Of a stretch of 64,000 bases of DNA, positions 42,843 through 50,990 are shown one piece after another (within the stretch, counting starts at the first letter, position 1; each line of letters begins with the position of its first letter). The stretch spans positions 1 through 64,000 of the forward strand of contig JAVCCK010000005.1 in NCBI GenBank assembly GCA_030765525.1, read 5' to 3'. Made by a program: the position numbers and the translations under genes. Under the pieces are notes generated by a model. The model saw only the letters and a program-made list of their open reading frames with translations, was not told where the DNA came from and ran no database searches. This DNA is from Candidatus Lernaella stagnicola (lineage in GTDB: Bacteria > Lernaellota > Lernaellaia > Lernaellales > Lernaellaceae).

Positions 42843-43060
42843 CGCTCAGGGTCCCCGGCGGTTTGGCCCGCCTCGTTTGGCTCCACGGTTTCGCCGTCGA
42901 TTTCCGGTAAACGCCTCGTTTCGTCGGCCCAGGCAGCTAAATCAAAGGTGCAGCAACGATCGCTGCAGAAAGGGCCACGCGGTTCGGACGCCCAGCGCGT
43001 GGCTCGACCGCATGTTGGACATCGTATTTCACACGTCCCCGGCAACGAATCTCCTGTCAT
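42839..43060 (-). CDS. yacG: Zinc-binding protein YacG (DNA gyrase inhibitor family)
   Basis: The 73-residue protein holds a four-Cys zinc site with family spacing: Cys14, Cys17, Cys32 and Cys36 (CPTCG ... FCSDRC), followed by DLAAWADETRRLP, the conserved helix. E. coli YacG binds GyrB and inhibits gyrase. ATG 43060 keeps the family length; upstream in-frame codons would overlap nothing but lack support. Ribosome binding site is weak. It is coupled to tamB by a 4-bp overlap. Confidence 0.88.
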   Translation of the reverse strand: MTGDSLPGTCEIRCPTCGRATRWASEPRGPFCSDRCCTFDLAAWADETRRLPEIDGETVEPNEAGQTAGDPER

Positions 43061-43117
43061 TTTACAGGGAAGGCCCCGATCCGTCGCCCCGGACCGAGGC
43101 CCCCCTAAAACCGGCAA

Positions 43118-43190
43118 AGCGGGCAACGGGATTCGAACCCGCGACTCCGAGCTTGGGAAGCTCGTACTCTACCAACTGAGTTACGCCCGC
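43118..43190 (-). tRNA. tRNA-Gly (anticodon CCC)
   Basis: The minus strand folds into a full cloverleaf: acceptor GCGGGCG/TGCCCGC, anticodon stem CGAGC/GCTCG with loop TTCCCAA, and T-arm GCGGG-TTCGAAT-CCCGT. The anticodon CCC reads GGG. The discriminator base is U as in other bacterial tRNA-Gly, and CCA is not encoded. Confidence 0.95.
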
Positions 43191-43313
43191 TCACATTGCT
43201 TGTCGGCGCTTCCGCCGCACTACCTCTCGGTCGCCGGCCCCAACCCTCGACCGCAAACCACCGCCTGACACCTTTTTTAAAGGTTGTAGATATTCCTATC
43301 TTAAGGGAGGGAA

Positions 43314-43340
43314 ATGTCAAGACGAAAGCCGTGCCGTTGA
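43314..43340 (+). other. Short leader frame with strong ribosome binding site
   Basis: ATG 43314 follows AGGGAGGGAA directly and gives an eight-residue peptide (MSRRKPCR) ending at a stop 33 bases before the next gene's start. It may be a chance frame or a leader that couples translation of the glycosyltransferase-like gene, whose own start has no good ribosome binding site. Confidence 0.3.
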
Positions 43341-43372
43341 CACCCAAGCGACGCCGTGGTCTCGTATCGCCC

Positions 43373-44266
43373 ATGCGAATTCGTGTCTTTACAGGGCTGG
43401 ACGGCCGGTCCGGCGAGCGTTTGGCACGCTTGACCCGCTTGCCGGGTTTTGAGTTCCACAAGACGCCGCAGGGAGCGATCGATCTGGCGGTGACCGACGA
43501 CCCGGCCATGGTCGGCGAGTTGGCGGCGGGCTTCGTGGGCAAACTGCCGCTTTGGCTGGACCTGGACGGCCACCCGAATACCGTGCTGCGAATGAAGTCT
43601 CGTCATTGGCGGGAGTTGAGCCGGGCGACGATGATCACCGTGGCGACCCGCGGGATGTGGGAAGCGGTCCGAGAGTTTCACCACGACGTATATCTCGTGC
43701 CGGACCCCGTGGAGGAAACGCCCCCGGCTCGGGTTGCCGAACTGCCTTTGCTGCGCCCGGCGATCGGCTTTGCGGGCGAGTACAACCCGTGGTGCAACAT
43801 CGATTTTCTTCCGGAGATGGCGGCGCTGCGACGGGATCAACAGATCTATGTCGCGGGAGAAGCGGGTCGGCAGCGGCGTTCACGGGAAGCCGCGGCGAGG
43901 CTGCCGAATTTTCACATATTGGCCGAGGCCGAGGCCGCGTTGTGGCGTCGGTTCTCGGTGGCGGTATTTCCCTACGCGGTCGATAAACCGACCGAATACT
44001 GGCTGCCCTACGAATTGCCCGCGGCGTTGTCAGCGGGGGCGTTGGTCGTGGCCACACCGTTGACCGAATTGGCCCGCGGCGATTTGCCGATTTCGCTGGC
44101 ATCACGGCCGGCGGGTTTCGCGGCCCGCGTCGCCGAATTGTTGGCCGATGCGGCGGCGGCAGCCGCGTTGCGACGGCGCGGTCGGGAGGCGGCGGCGGCC
44201 GAACATGCCCCGTCGGTAGTCGCCGAGCGCCTGCGGGCGGCGATGGCCTCAACGGGTCTGGACTGA
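43373..44266 (+). CDS. Glycosyltransferase-like protein (GT-B C-terminal half)
   Basis: The 297-residue protein starts at ATG 43373 (MRIRVFTGLDG); GTG 43331 is in frame and possible. The region from PAIGFAGEYNPWCNIDF to VAVFPYAVDKPTEYWLPYELPAALSAGALVV matches the second half of GT-B glycosyltransferases, with the E-Y-W-L-P-Y-E-L segment at the donor-site position. The first half is short and lacks a clear acceptor domain. It is most like CgeB/Glyco_trans_1_4 proteins. Function is unknown; it is divergent from tRNA-Gly/yacG and followed by a PP2C phosphatase. Confidence 0.65.
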   Translation: MRIRVFTGLDGRSGERLARLTRLPGFEFHKTPQGAIDLAVTDDPAMVGELAAGFVGKLPLWLDLDGHPNTVLRMKSRHWRELSRATMITVATRGMWEAVREFHHDVYLVPDPVEETPPARVAELPLLRPAIGFAGEYNPWCNIDFLPEMAALRRDQQIYVAGEAGRQRRSREAAARLPNFHILAEAEAALWRRFSVAVFPYAVDKPTEYWLPYELPAALSAGALVVATPLTELARGDLPISLASRPAGFAARVAELLADAAAAAALRRRGREAAAAEHAPSVVAERLRAAMASTGLD

Positions 44267-44290
44267 CGCGGCGCGGCGAAGAACGAGGTT

Positions 44291-44319
44291 TTGTTCGGTT
44301 GCGAAACGGCCGATAAGAT
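44291..44319 (+). promoter_or_regulatory. Candidate sigma-70 promoter of the PP2C gene
   Basis: TTGTTC (44291-44296) and TAAGAT (44314-44319) are spaced by 17 bases, 38 bases before the start codon. Confidence 0.4.
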
Positions 44320-44356
44320 TCTAAGGTAACCAAACGAAATTTGACGTGATGCAACC

Positions 44357-45526
44357 ATGAATTTGATGCCCGCTAGTTCGACCCACCCAGGTCGACGCAA
44401 GTATAATCAGGATACCGTCATCGTCACCGAGGTTGAATCGCCTGCCGGTTCCTTGCGCTTGGTGGCCGTGTTGGACGGAATGGGTGGGATGCGCGCCGGC
44501 GACCGCGCCAGTCAGTTGGCCCGCGAGGTGTTCGAAGAGTCCATCGTCAACGGCTTGGCCGAACACACCCCCACCGAAAGCTATCTACGCGAACTGTTGG
44601 TTGCAGCCTGCAATCGAGCTCATCACACCGTGTACGACGAAGGTCAAAACGATCCCGAAAAAAAAGGCATGGGCACCACGTTGGTCGCGGTCGTAGAGAA
44701 GGACGGCAAATTCCTGGTGCTCAACGTCGGGGACAGTCGCGCCTACCTGTGGACACCGGAAAACGACGACCTGTCCCGCCTGACACGCGATCATTCGCTG
44801 GTGGAAGAAGCGGTGCGCATGGGGCGGCTCAGCCAGGAAGAAGCCGAGCGCAGTCCCTACGCCCACGCTTTGACCCGCGCGGTGGGCTCGGGCCCGACGC
44901 CGCAGCCCGACTTGTACCCGGAATCGGACGGATGGTTCGATTTTCCCGCCGGCGGGATGTTGTTGTTGTGCAGCGACGGCTTGACCGGCGGTCTCGGAGA
45001 CGACGACATCCGCCACTACGTCGCCGGGTGCGCCGATCCCATTCGCGTCGCCGAGTGCCTGACGCGGGCCGCCTATCACGGGGGCAGCACGGACAATATC
45101 AGCACGGTGATTCTGGCGCACGAGGACTACCACGCCGTGGGTCCGCAGGTCGAGATGCCACCGCCGATCGAGTTGGACGCGCCGAAACCGACGTCGAAGA
45201 GCAGCGAAGTATTGACACCGCCGGAAACGGACGCGGTGCCGGACAAAGCGGCGCCGTTGTGGTTGAAAATCATCGTCGTTTTGTTGATCGGCGGATTGTT
45301 CGTTTTGATTTTCTGGCGGTTCAGCGCCCGCGTAGACATGGGCACAACTGTGGAGCCCCCTCCCGCTCCCACGCCGGCCCTCCAGGCTCCCGACGCGCCG
45401 CCTTCGCCGCAAACACTGCCGGCCCAAGACCTGCCTGCGGAGCCGAATCCGCCGGCCGAATCGAATGACCCAGCGCCCGCGCCGGCACCGTCGGAATCCC
45501 CCTTCGCGCCCGCCCCGACCGACTGA
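44357..45526 (+). CDS. PP2C-type Ser/Thr phosphatase with membrane anchor
   Basis: The 389-residue protein has a complete PP2C domain in residues 1-250: the RxxNQD start (RRKYNQD), AVLDGMGG, VGDSRAYLW, LCSDGLTGGL and STDNIST supply the metal-binding Asp residues. A linker is followed by one membrane span (LWLKIIVVLLIGGLFVLIF, near residue 305) and a Pro/Ala-rich tail of about 65 residues outside the membrane. Bacterial PP2Cs of this type reverse Hanks-type kinase signalling; no kinase gene lies in the window. The two FHA-domain proteins 5.7 kb downstream may read the same phosphorylations. ATG 44366 is an alternative start. Confidence 0.88.
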   Translation: MNLMPASSTHPGRRKYNQDTVIVTEVESPAGSLRLVAVLDGMGGMRAGDRASQLAREVFEESIVNGLAEHTPTESYLRELLVAACNRAHHTVYDEGQNDPEKKGMGTTLVAVVEKDGKFLVLNVGDSRAYLWTPENDDLSRLTRDHSLVEEAVRMGRLSQEEAERSPYAHALTRAVGSGPTPQPDLYPESDGWFDFPAGGMLLLCSDGLTGGLGDDDIRHYVAGCADPIRVAECLTRAAYHGGSTDNISTVILAHEDYHAVGPQVEMPPPIELDAPKPTSKSSEVLTPPETDAVPDKAAPLWLKIIVVLLIGGLFVLIFWRFSARVDMGTTVEPPPAPTPALQAPDAPPSPQTLPAQDLPAEPNPPAESNDPAPAPAPSESPFAPAPTD

Positions 45527-45612
45527 GCCGGATTCACTGCCTACCTTTTCTTTGTCGCCGTCGCTCATTACAATCGGCCCGCTTTGTTGAATTCGAACGC
45601 CGGGAGCGCATT

Positions 45613-46965
45613 ATGAAATTGACCGTTGTTGGAGCCGGTGGTATTCGCATGCCGCTATTTGTTCGCAGTCTGCTGCGCCGCATTAAGCGGGGCACGCGGG
45701 TCGACACGTTGGCGATGTTCGATATCCGCCCCGATCGCCTGGAATTTATGGGGCCCCTGGCGCGCTTTTTGGCCGAAGAAGCCGGGGTCGATTTGCGCGT
45801 GGACGTGTCGCCGGACCTGGACACGGCGCTGGCGGGAGCCGACGCCGTGGTCACGACGATTCGGCCCGGCTTCGAAGAAGGGCGCATCGCCGACGAGCGC
45901 ATTTGCACGGAGGCCGGGATCCTCGGGCAGGAGACGGTGGGGGCCGGCGGCTTTGCGATGGCCGTGCGGGCCATCCCGGAATTGCTGGCGATTTGCCGGC
46001 GCGCCAAGGCGGTCTGTCCCGCGGCGGTCGTCTTGAATTTCACGAATCCGGCGGGCATCGTCACCCAGGCCTTGCAGGACGCCGGGTACGCTAACGTCAT
46101 CGGCATTTGCGACAGCGCCGACAACGTCAAGGATTTCGTGGCGCTGAGCTATGACATTGACCCGACACGCATCGCCACGCGCGTTTTTGGATTGAATCAC
46201 CTTTCCGCCACGACGCACGTGAGCGTCGACGGGGAGGACATCACCGCAAAATTGATGGCCGACGACGCGTTCCTGAACAAATGGTTTGGGATATTCGGCG
46301 TTGATCTCGTGAGGGAGTTGGGCGCGTTTCCCAACGAATATCTTTATTATTACCTACTGCCCGAACAGGCGGTACCCAACGTGTTGGCCGAAACCGAAAC
46401 CCGCGGGCAAAAAGTGAAGCGCATTACCGATCGCTTTTTCGCCGGCGCCCGCGAAGGTCGGATCGCCGAGGACCCGGCCGCGCTATTGGCGCTGCACACC
46501 CAGTGCATGTCGGATCGGGAATCGAGTTACATGGAATATGCCTGGAAAGAAACCGACGCCGGGCAGCGACCCGATCATCATCTCGCCGAGGGCGAAGGGT
46601 ATGCGGGAGTGGCCCTTGATGTCATCGACGCCAAATGGACCACGCCGAAGGAAATTGCGTTAATTGTACCCAGTCGCGGTGCGGTGGATTGGCTGGCCCA
46701 TTATGATATCGTCGAAATTACGTGTCGGGTCGACGCGAACGGCGCCACGCCGATCGCCCCGGATGCGGTGCCGCCGCGGTTGCGGGAGTTGGTATCTGAA
46801 ATTCGCGTTTTCGAGACATTGACGGTGTTGACGGCGCGTCATCGCAGCACGCGCTTGGCCAAATGGGCGTTGGCCGCTCATCCGCTGGTAGCGATGCGCA
46901 GCGTGGCCGAGCGGGTGTTGGAGGAATTTGCCGCGACGCACCCCGCAGTCGGAGAATTGCGATGA
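45613..46965 (+). CDS. Glycoside hydrolase family 4 (6-phospho-glycosidase type)
   Basis: The 450-residue protein begins LTVVGAGGIRMPLFV, the Rossmann NAD-binding start of family GH4. NFTNPAG and the metal-ligand segments GICDSAD (Cys) and GLNHLSATTHV (His) are present, so the Mn/NAD-dependent redox-elimination mechanism should be intact. Family members cleave 6-phospho-glucosides or galacturonides. Its last four bases overlap the start of a PfkB-family kinase gene, which suggests the two enzymes work in one sugar pathway. The substrate is not known, and no PTS genes are nearby. Confidence 0.88.
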   Translation: MKLTVVGAGGIRMPLFVRSLLRRIKRGTRVDTLAMFDIRPDRLEFMGPLARFLAEEAGVDLRVDVSPDLDTALAGADAVVTTIRPGFEEGRIADERICTEAGILGQETVGAGGFAMAVRAIPELLAICRRAKAVCPAAVVLNFTNPAGIVTQALQDAGYANVIGICDSADNVKDFVALSYDIDPTRIATRVFGLNHLSATTHVSVDGEDITAKLMADDAFLNKWFGIFGVDLVRELGAFPNEYLYYYLLPEQAVPNVLAETETRGQKVKRITDRFFAGAREGRIAEDPAALLALHTQCMSDRESSYMEYAWKETDAGQRPDHHLAEGEGYAGVALDVIDAKWTTPKEIALIVPSRGAVDWLAHYDIVEITCRVDANGATPIAPDAVPPRLRELVSEIRVFETLTVLTARHRSTRLAKWALAAHPLVAMRSVAERVLEEFAATHPAVGELR

Positions 46966-47924
46966 TCGACGTTCTCGTACCGGCGACCGGTTCGCCTTTC
47001 CTGGACGTGGTCTTCACCGGCCTGCCGCGGGTGCCGGTCCCGGGCGAAGAAGTGGTGGCGGACGACGTGGCCTTCGTGCCGGGCGGTAGCCTGACCGCAG
47101 CGATCGTCCTGACCCGATTGGGATACAAGGTTCTCTACGAAGCACGCCTGGGGCGCGATTTCGCCAGTTCCTTTTTGTTGGCGGCCATGGAAACCGAGGG
47201 GATGTCGACCGAGGCCGTGGTGATCGACGACGACGCCCGCGCGTGCGTGACCGTGGCGTACAATCACGGTGGCGACCGCAGTTTTTTAACCTACGCCCAC
47301 CCTTCCCCGCCGCCCGATCCCCTTTTGGTGGATACTTATCAGCCGCGCGCGGTGCTCGTGGACGGTCTGCGGGTCGGTGAGTCTTGCGTGGAGGTTTTAC
47401 GGCGCGCGAAGAAAATAGGCGCATTGCGCCTCGCGGACGTTCAGGACACCGCGCCGACCCTGGCTGAAACCGGGACCCGTGAACTGTTATCGGAAATCGA
47501 TGTGATCAATTTGAACGAACGGGAAGCCAAGCGTTTGACCGGCGCGGCCGAGCTGGAAACGGCGCTGGCGGTTTTGGCCGATATCATTCCGACCGTGGTC
47601 TTGAAAAAAGGCGCGGCCGGTTCGGCGGCGCTGTGGGCTTGGGGTCATTCGGAATTGCCGGCGATTCCCACCGATGTGCTGGATCTAACGGGCTGCGGCG
47701 ATAACTACTTCGGCGCGCTCACCGCCGCGTTACTGGATGGTTGCGTGATGGAAGAATGCCTGGCATGGGGCAACTGCGCCGGGCATCTCGCCGCACAGCA
47801 TCCGGGTGGAACGGCCGGGCGTTATGACAAAGCTACGTTGACGAAATTGGTCGAGCGGCATTATGGAGACCTCATCATTCCCGACCCCTTGCGAAACGTC
47901 CAACTGGAACCCACCGAGCGCTGA
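46962..47924 (+). CDS. PfkB-family carbohydrate kinase
   Basis: The 320-residue protein has the ribokinase-like fold: PGGSLTAAIVLTRLG near residue 43 is the first signature, and DLTGCGDNYFGAL near residue 245 the second, where Asp in GCGD is the catalytic base (the usual Ala of GAGD is Cys). The substrate may be a sugar or nucleoside; position behind a GH4 gene (ATGA overlap) points to a sugar released or supplied to that enzyme. Confidence 0.85.
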   Translation: MIDVLVPATGSPFLDVVFTGLPRVPVPGEEVVADDVAFVPGGSLTAAIVLTRLGYKVLYEARLGRDFASSFLLAAMETEGMSTEAVVIDDDARACVTVAYNHGGDRSFLTYAHPSPPPDPLLVDTYQPRAVLVDGLRVGESCVEVLRRAKKIGALRLADVQDTAPTLAETGTRELLSEIDVINLNEREAKRLTGAAELETALAVLADIIPTVVLKKGAAGSAALWAWGHSELPAIPTDVLDLTGCGDNYFGALTAALLDGCVMEECLAWGNCAGHLAAQHPGGTAGRYDKATLTKLVERHYGDLIIPDPLRNVQLEPTER

Positions 47925-48049
47925 AGTGTAGCGGCCGCCCTCACCGCGCGGCGGTTATCATGACAATAAATATTACGACAAGGGCTCCCGGATACCGCAT
48001 CGAAAACCACGCCAAAACCTCGCGCTTCTCAGAAAAATAAAAAAAAAGA

Positions 48050-48055
48050 TTGACA
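48050..48055 (+). promoter_or_regulatory. Perfect -35 hexamer upstream of the HTH/AT-hook gene
   Basis: TTGACA at 48050-48055 is followed by a repeat-rich AT stretch (AATATACGAATATACATACG, 48073-48092). A -10 at 48073-48080 is likely but not unique. The repeated ATATAC units could be an operator. Confidence 0.4.
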
Positions 48056-48130
48056 TAGGGCTTAGCGTTACCAATATACGAATATACATACGTGTACAAT
48101 ACAACTAGAATAAGATCACAGGAGGAATTG

Positions 48131-48655
48131 ATGAAGGACGTGGTAGCGCTCGCTAAGAAGCAAGTGGTCCAGTTGGAAAAAGAGATTGTTGAGCAGGAAA
48201 AGGAGATCGCGGAGAAGAAGAAAATCCTTGAGAAACTGCATGAGTTGTTGGTCGTAGCGGGAGCGAAGGCTCCGCAAAAACGCGGCCCCAAACCCAAGGG
48301 CGCCAAACGCGGCCCGAAACCCAAGGGCGCCAAGCGCGGCCCGAAACCCAAGGGCGCCAAGCGCGGCCCGAAACCCAAGGGCGCCAAGCGCGGCCCGAAA
48401 CCCAAGGCCGATTCCGCCCCGAAAAAGCGTGGGCGCAAGGCTGCGGCGGCCGGGACTTTGCCGGCAATGATTATCGACGTGCTGGCTAAGGCCGGTAAAC
48501 CGCTCAACGCCAAAGAGATCACGGCGCGTCTGGAAAAGAAGGGTTGGACGACCAAGTCGGGCGACCCGCAGGCGATGGTGTACAAGACCTTGCATCGCAT
48601 CGAGAGATCCGGGGTAGTCGCAAAAGCGTCCCGGGGTTTGTTTACCGTGAATTAG
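48131..48655 (+). CDS. Coiled-coil, AT-hook-like repeat and HARE-HTH DNA-binding protein
   Basis: The 174-residue protein starts at ATG 48131 behind AGGAGGA. Residues 1-45 form a Glu/Lys coiled coil. Residues about 50-95 contain five 9-residue units of the form KRGPKPKGA, encoded by a 27-base tandem repeat (about 48281-48412), which look like AT-hook or histone-H1-like DNA-binding tails. Residues 110-174 (TLPAMIIDVLAKAGKPLNAK to GLFTVN) resemble the HB1/ASXL/restriction-endonuclease winged helix (HARE-HTH). A nucleoid-associated or regulatory role is likely but unproven. Confidence 0.7.
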   Translation: MKDVVALAKKQVVQLEKEIVEQEKEIAEKKKILEKLHELLVVAGAKAPQKRGPKPKGAKRGPKPKGAKRGPKPKGAKRGPKPKGAKRGPKPKADSAPKKRGRKAAAAGTLPAMIIDVLAKAGKPLNAKEITARLEKKGWTTKSGDPQAMVYKTLHRIERSGVVAKASRGLFTVN

Positions 48656-48679
48656 ACACGGATTTGAAGATCGTACGTA

Positions 48680-48707
48680 GAAGCCTCCGCCTCAGCGGGG
48701 GCTTTTT
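48680..48707 (+). terminator. Rho-independent terminator after the HTH/AT-hook gene
   Basis: AAGCCTCCGC pairs with GCGGGGGCTT around CTCA, then T6. The convergent DUF4388 gene ends with its stop codon (48692-48694) inside the loop. Confidence 0.85.
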
Positions 48708-49915
48708 TGTTTCTCGACGAAGGTGAGAAGATCCAGCACGTACAAAGCGTAGGCGTATTGCAGTACCTGAAGTTCGTCCATCCCGGCCACGAGTATTGCT
48801 TGTTTGAGGCTATGGCCGGTCCGGATGGCGTCAATCACGTTCTGCAAATCCTCGCTGCTCATTTGACCCAATATTTCCGAGGCATCGGTCACGGCGAGTT
48901 TCACCGGCGCTGACAGCCGGTGGTTCTTGCCGAACACCATCATCAGACGTTCGCGGTCGTAGCAGGAACGGATGCCTTCGATCACGGCGGGTTCGACTCG
49001 AAGGCGAAACTCCTGCGCGGGTTCGACCAGGTTCGGGTCGCGCTCGAAACGAAACGTGCCGGAGCGCCAATGCCAATCGAAAAGGGAGATGACTTTTTTT
49101 AGCCGTTGTTCCAATAGGGTTTTGTGTAAGACAGATTCTTTTACCAGTTGCATGGAAAGCAGGATTTGCCCGAACAGGCCGCCGGTTCGCTGCCAGCGCT
49201 TACGCGCCCCGGAAAGTTCGTTGGGTGCTATCTCGCCCTTTTTCGCCATCATAATGCCGAGTGATAAATCGGGAATGTAGTTGCTGGAAACGTTGACGAT
49301 GATCCCGTTCTCTAGGTGCACCTGCACGCGCCGAGGCGGATGGTTCAGGGTGAGTACCCCGGTATCGTGCCGACCGGCCAAGTGGCGTAGCAACCGCGCC
49401 ACGGGCGTGCGGGTTAAGTTGCCGATAACTTCGGCCGGACCCGGCTTCGGATGGTCGATAGGTTTGGACGCCTGCGGTTTGGGCGGCCGCGGTTTTCTCG
49501 TGGAGGGTTTGGCCTCGCCGGCCACCGAAAGCTGATCGGGGTCAACGGTTTTCCCCAACCATTCGCTGACCTTGTTGTAGAGGTCCATGTTTTCGATCGG
49601 CCATCGGATCCAATCCTGTACGGTTTTGGCTTCGGGTTTTCGGCGATAGAAGTCAATTTCTTTGGCACTAGCCATGACAATCACGGGCGCTTCACTGTCG
49701 TAGAATTCTCGGATATCGGTGGCCATGGTCAGCGCGTCGCCGTCCGGGAGTTGCAGACGAGTGATAATCAAGCCCGGATTGAAGGCTTTGATTTTACCGA
49801 GACATTCTTTGCGCAAAGGGGCGATTTGAACCAAATAGCCAAAGTCTTCTAAGAACGTGGCCATTTTGCCCAGTAGGTCGAGGTTTTCATCAACGAGCAG
49901 CACAGTACGGTTCAC
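48692..49915 (-). CDS. Pseudo-receiver plus DUF4388 protein
   Basis: The GTG at 49915 (VNRTVLLVDEN) is the start; in-frame codons upstream to 49990 lack support. The 407-residue protein has an N-terminal receiver-like domain (residues 1-115) that keeps the acidic VDEN pair but has Arg (LIITRLQLP) where the phospho-accepting Asp should be and Arg in place of the conserved Lys, so it should not be phosphorylated. A Pro/Lys linker leads to a DUF4388 (PATAN-like) domain near residues 165-290 (ATPVARLLRHLAGRHDTGVLTL-like). The last 90 residues are helical. Such proteins act in gliding, chemotaxis-like or Ras-like GTPase signalling. It is divergent from two FHA-protein genes. Confidence 0.75.
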   Translation of the reverse strand: MNRTVLLVDENLDLLGKMATFLEDFGYLVQIAPLRKECLGKIKAFNPGLIITRLQLPDGDALTMATDIREFYDSEAPVIVMASAKEIDFYRRKPEAKTVQDWIRWPIENMDLYNKVSEWLGKTVDPDQLSVAGEAKPSTRKPRPPKPQASKPIDHPKPGPAEVIGNLTRTPVARLLRHLAGRHDTGVLTLNHPPRRVQVHLENGIIVNVSSNYIPDLSLGIMMAKKGEIAPNELSGARKRWQRTGGLFGQILLSMQLVKESVLHKTLLEQRLKKVISLFDWHWRSGTFRFERDPNLVEPAQEFRLRVEPAVIEGIRSCYDRERLMMVFGKNHRLSAPVKLAVTDASEILGQMSSEDLQNVIDAIRTGHSLKQAILVAGMDELQVLQYAYALYVLDLLTFVEKQKSPR

Positions 49916-50200
49916 AGAGGACCCCTTTTGCCGGGGGAAACTGCTTATTTCACCACGGCGACGTTGCACAAGGCTTCGGCCCGCTACCAAACGTCGGTTA
50001 TCGTTATCCTATTAGATTTACAACTTGGGCATTAGAATGTCTTGGCGAATTTTCGTCAAGTCGCCTGTTTACAGGAAACAGGATGCCCCATTGGCGCACG
50101 GCGAGGAAATCGGTATACTTGGAGAGTGGTATTGAATCTTCATTTGACGCACTAACATTGCACGAGCGAAATGGTTTGGGCTATCGGTAGGGGGGTTGCC
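49916..50200. other. 285-bp divergent intergenic region
   Basis: It separates the DUF4388 and FHA genes. One hairpin is clear: CCTGTTT (50064-50070) pairs with AAACAGG (50076-50082) with loop ACAGG. It lacks a T run, so it is not a terminator and could be a regulatory site. Confidence 0.4.
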
Positions 50201-50542
50201 ATGTACCGTCTTGAAATGACCGATGATTTAGGGCGGATATTATCGTATCCACTCAAAGAGCAAGGTGCGGTTTCGGTGGGTCGTCAAGAATCCAACGACA
50301 TCGTGTTGTTGGACAAAAGCGTCAGCCGGCAGCATTGCATTTTCCATGTCGATGGTGACAGCGTCGCGATCGAGGATTCGGCGAGCGTCAACGGAGTCCT
50401 CGTTGGCGGTCAACGTATTTCGACCCGCACTCCGCTGCATCGCGGCGACGAAATCATCATTGGCGAATATCGCTTCTTTTTGCGCGTCGGCGGTAATGTC
50501 GACGACGATACGAAACAGACTTTCGTCGGCAACCTGCCCTAG
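50201..50542 (+). CDS. Small FHA-domain protein 1
   Basis: The 113-residue protein is almost entirely one forkhead-associated domain: VSVGRQESNDIVLLDKSVSRQHC supplies the Gly-Arg and Ser-x-x-His phosphothreonine-binding residues, and SVNGVLVGGQRI the Asn-Gly pair. ATG 50201 follows AGGGGGG. FHA domains bind phosphothreonine peptides. A second small FHA gene follows after 39 bp, so they form an operon. Confidence 0.88.
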   Translation: MYRLEMTDDLGRILSYPLKEQGAVSVGRQESNDIVLLDKSVSRQHCIFHVDGDSVAIEDSASVNGVLVGGQRISTRTPLHRGDEIIIGEYRFFLRVGGNVDDDTKQTFVGNLP

Positions 50543-50581
50543 ACGCGCGGCGCGTTTGCAGAGACGCGAAGGAGTCCCGAG

Positions 50582-50959
50582 ATGTCGAAAGACAAAACCG
50601 GCGGTGATACGGTGGTCATGGATGAGCATGATTTGATGGTATCGCTGTACACGAAGCAGAGCGGCCAGCAACAGCACCCGTTTTTAGAATGTGTGGAAGG
50701 TGAGGATGTGGGCAAAAGGTTTTTGATTGGCGAAGGCCGACAAGTGGTTGGCCGCAGCAAGCAGTGCCACATTCGTTTGAACGACAAGCACGTTTCGTCC
50801 CGCCATGCCGAAGTGCGACGCGGCGGCGTCGGGCTGTTGATCGAGGATCTGGAATCGGCCAACGGCACGTTTGTCAACGAACGGCGGGTGAAAAGAGCGG
50901 TGCTGGCCAACAACGATGAAATTCGCCTTGGGCAATCAACGCTCAAGGTGATTGTCTAA
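50582..50959 (+). CDS. Small FHA-domain protein 2
   Basis: The 125-residue protein begins with a 35-residue polar arm and then an FHA domain: RQVVGRSKQCHIRLNDKHVSSRHAEV holds the Gly-Arg and Ser-x-x-His residues, and ESANGTFVNERRV the Asn pair. The N-terminal arm has a Thr (GDTVVMD) that could be a kinase target, as in GarA-type regulators, but this is a guess. ATG 50582 follows AAGGAG. Confidence 0.87.
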   Translation: MSKDKTGGDTVVMDEHDLMVSLYTKQSGQQQHPFLECVEGEDVGKRFLIGEGRQVVGRSKQCHIRLNDKHVSSRHAEVRRGGVGLLIEDLESANGTFVNERRVKRAVLANNDEIRLGQSTLKVIV

Positions 50960-50990
50960 TTACGCGCCTTTTGGCGGAAAGCATCTCGAA

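Noticed and set aside
39771-43268. A 1165-codon open frame on the plus strand opposite tamB and yacG
   Set aside because: It is a shadow of GC-rich coding sequence: tamB on the other strand has clear family motifs, coupling to yacG and tamA, and the frame runs through a tRNA gene.
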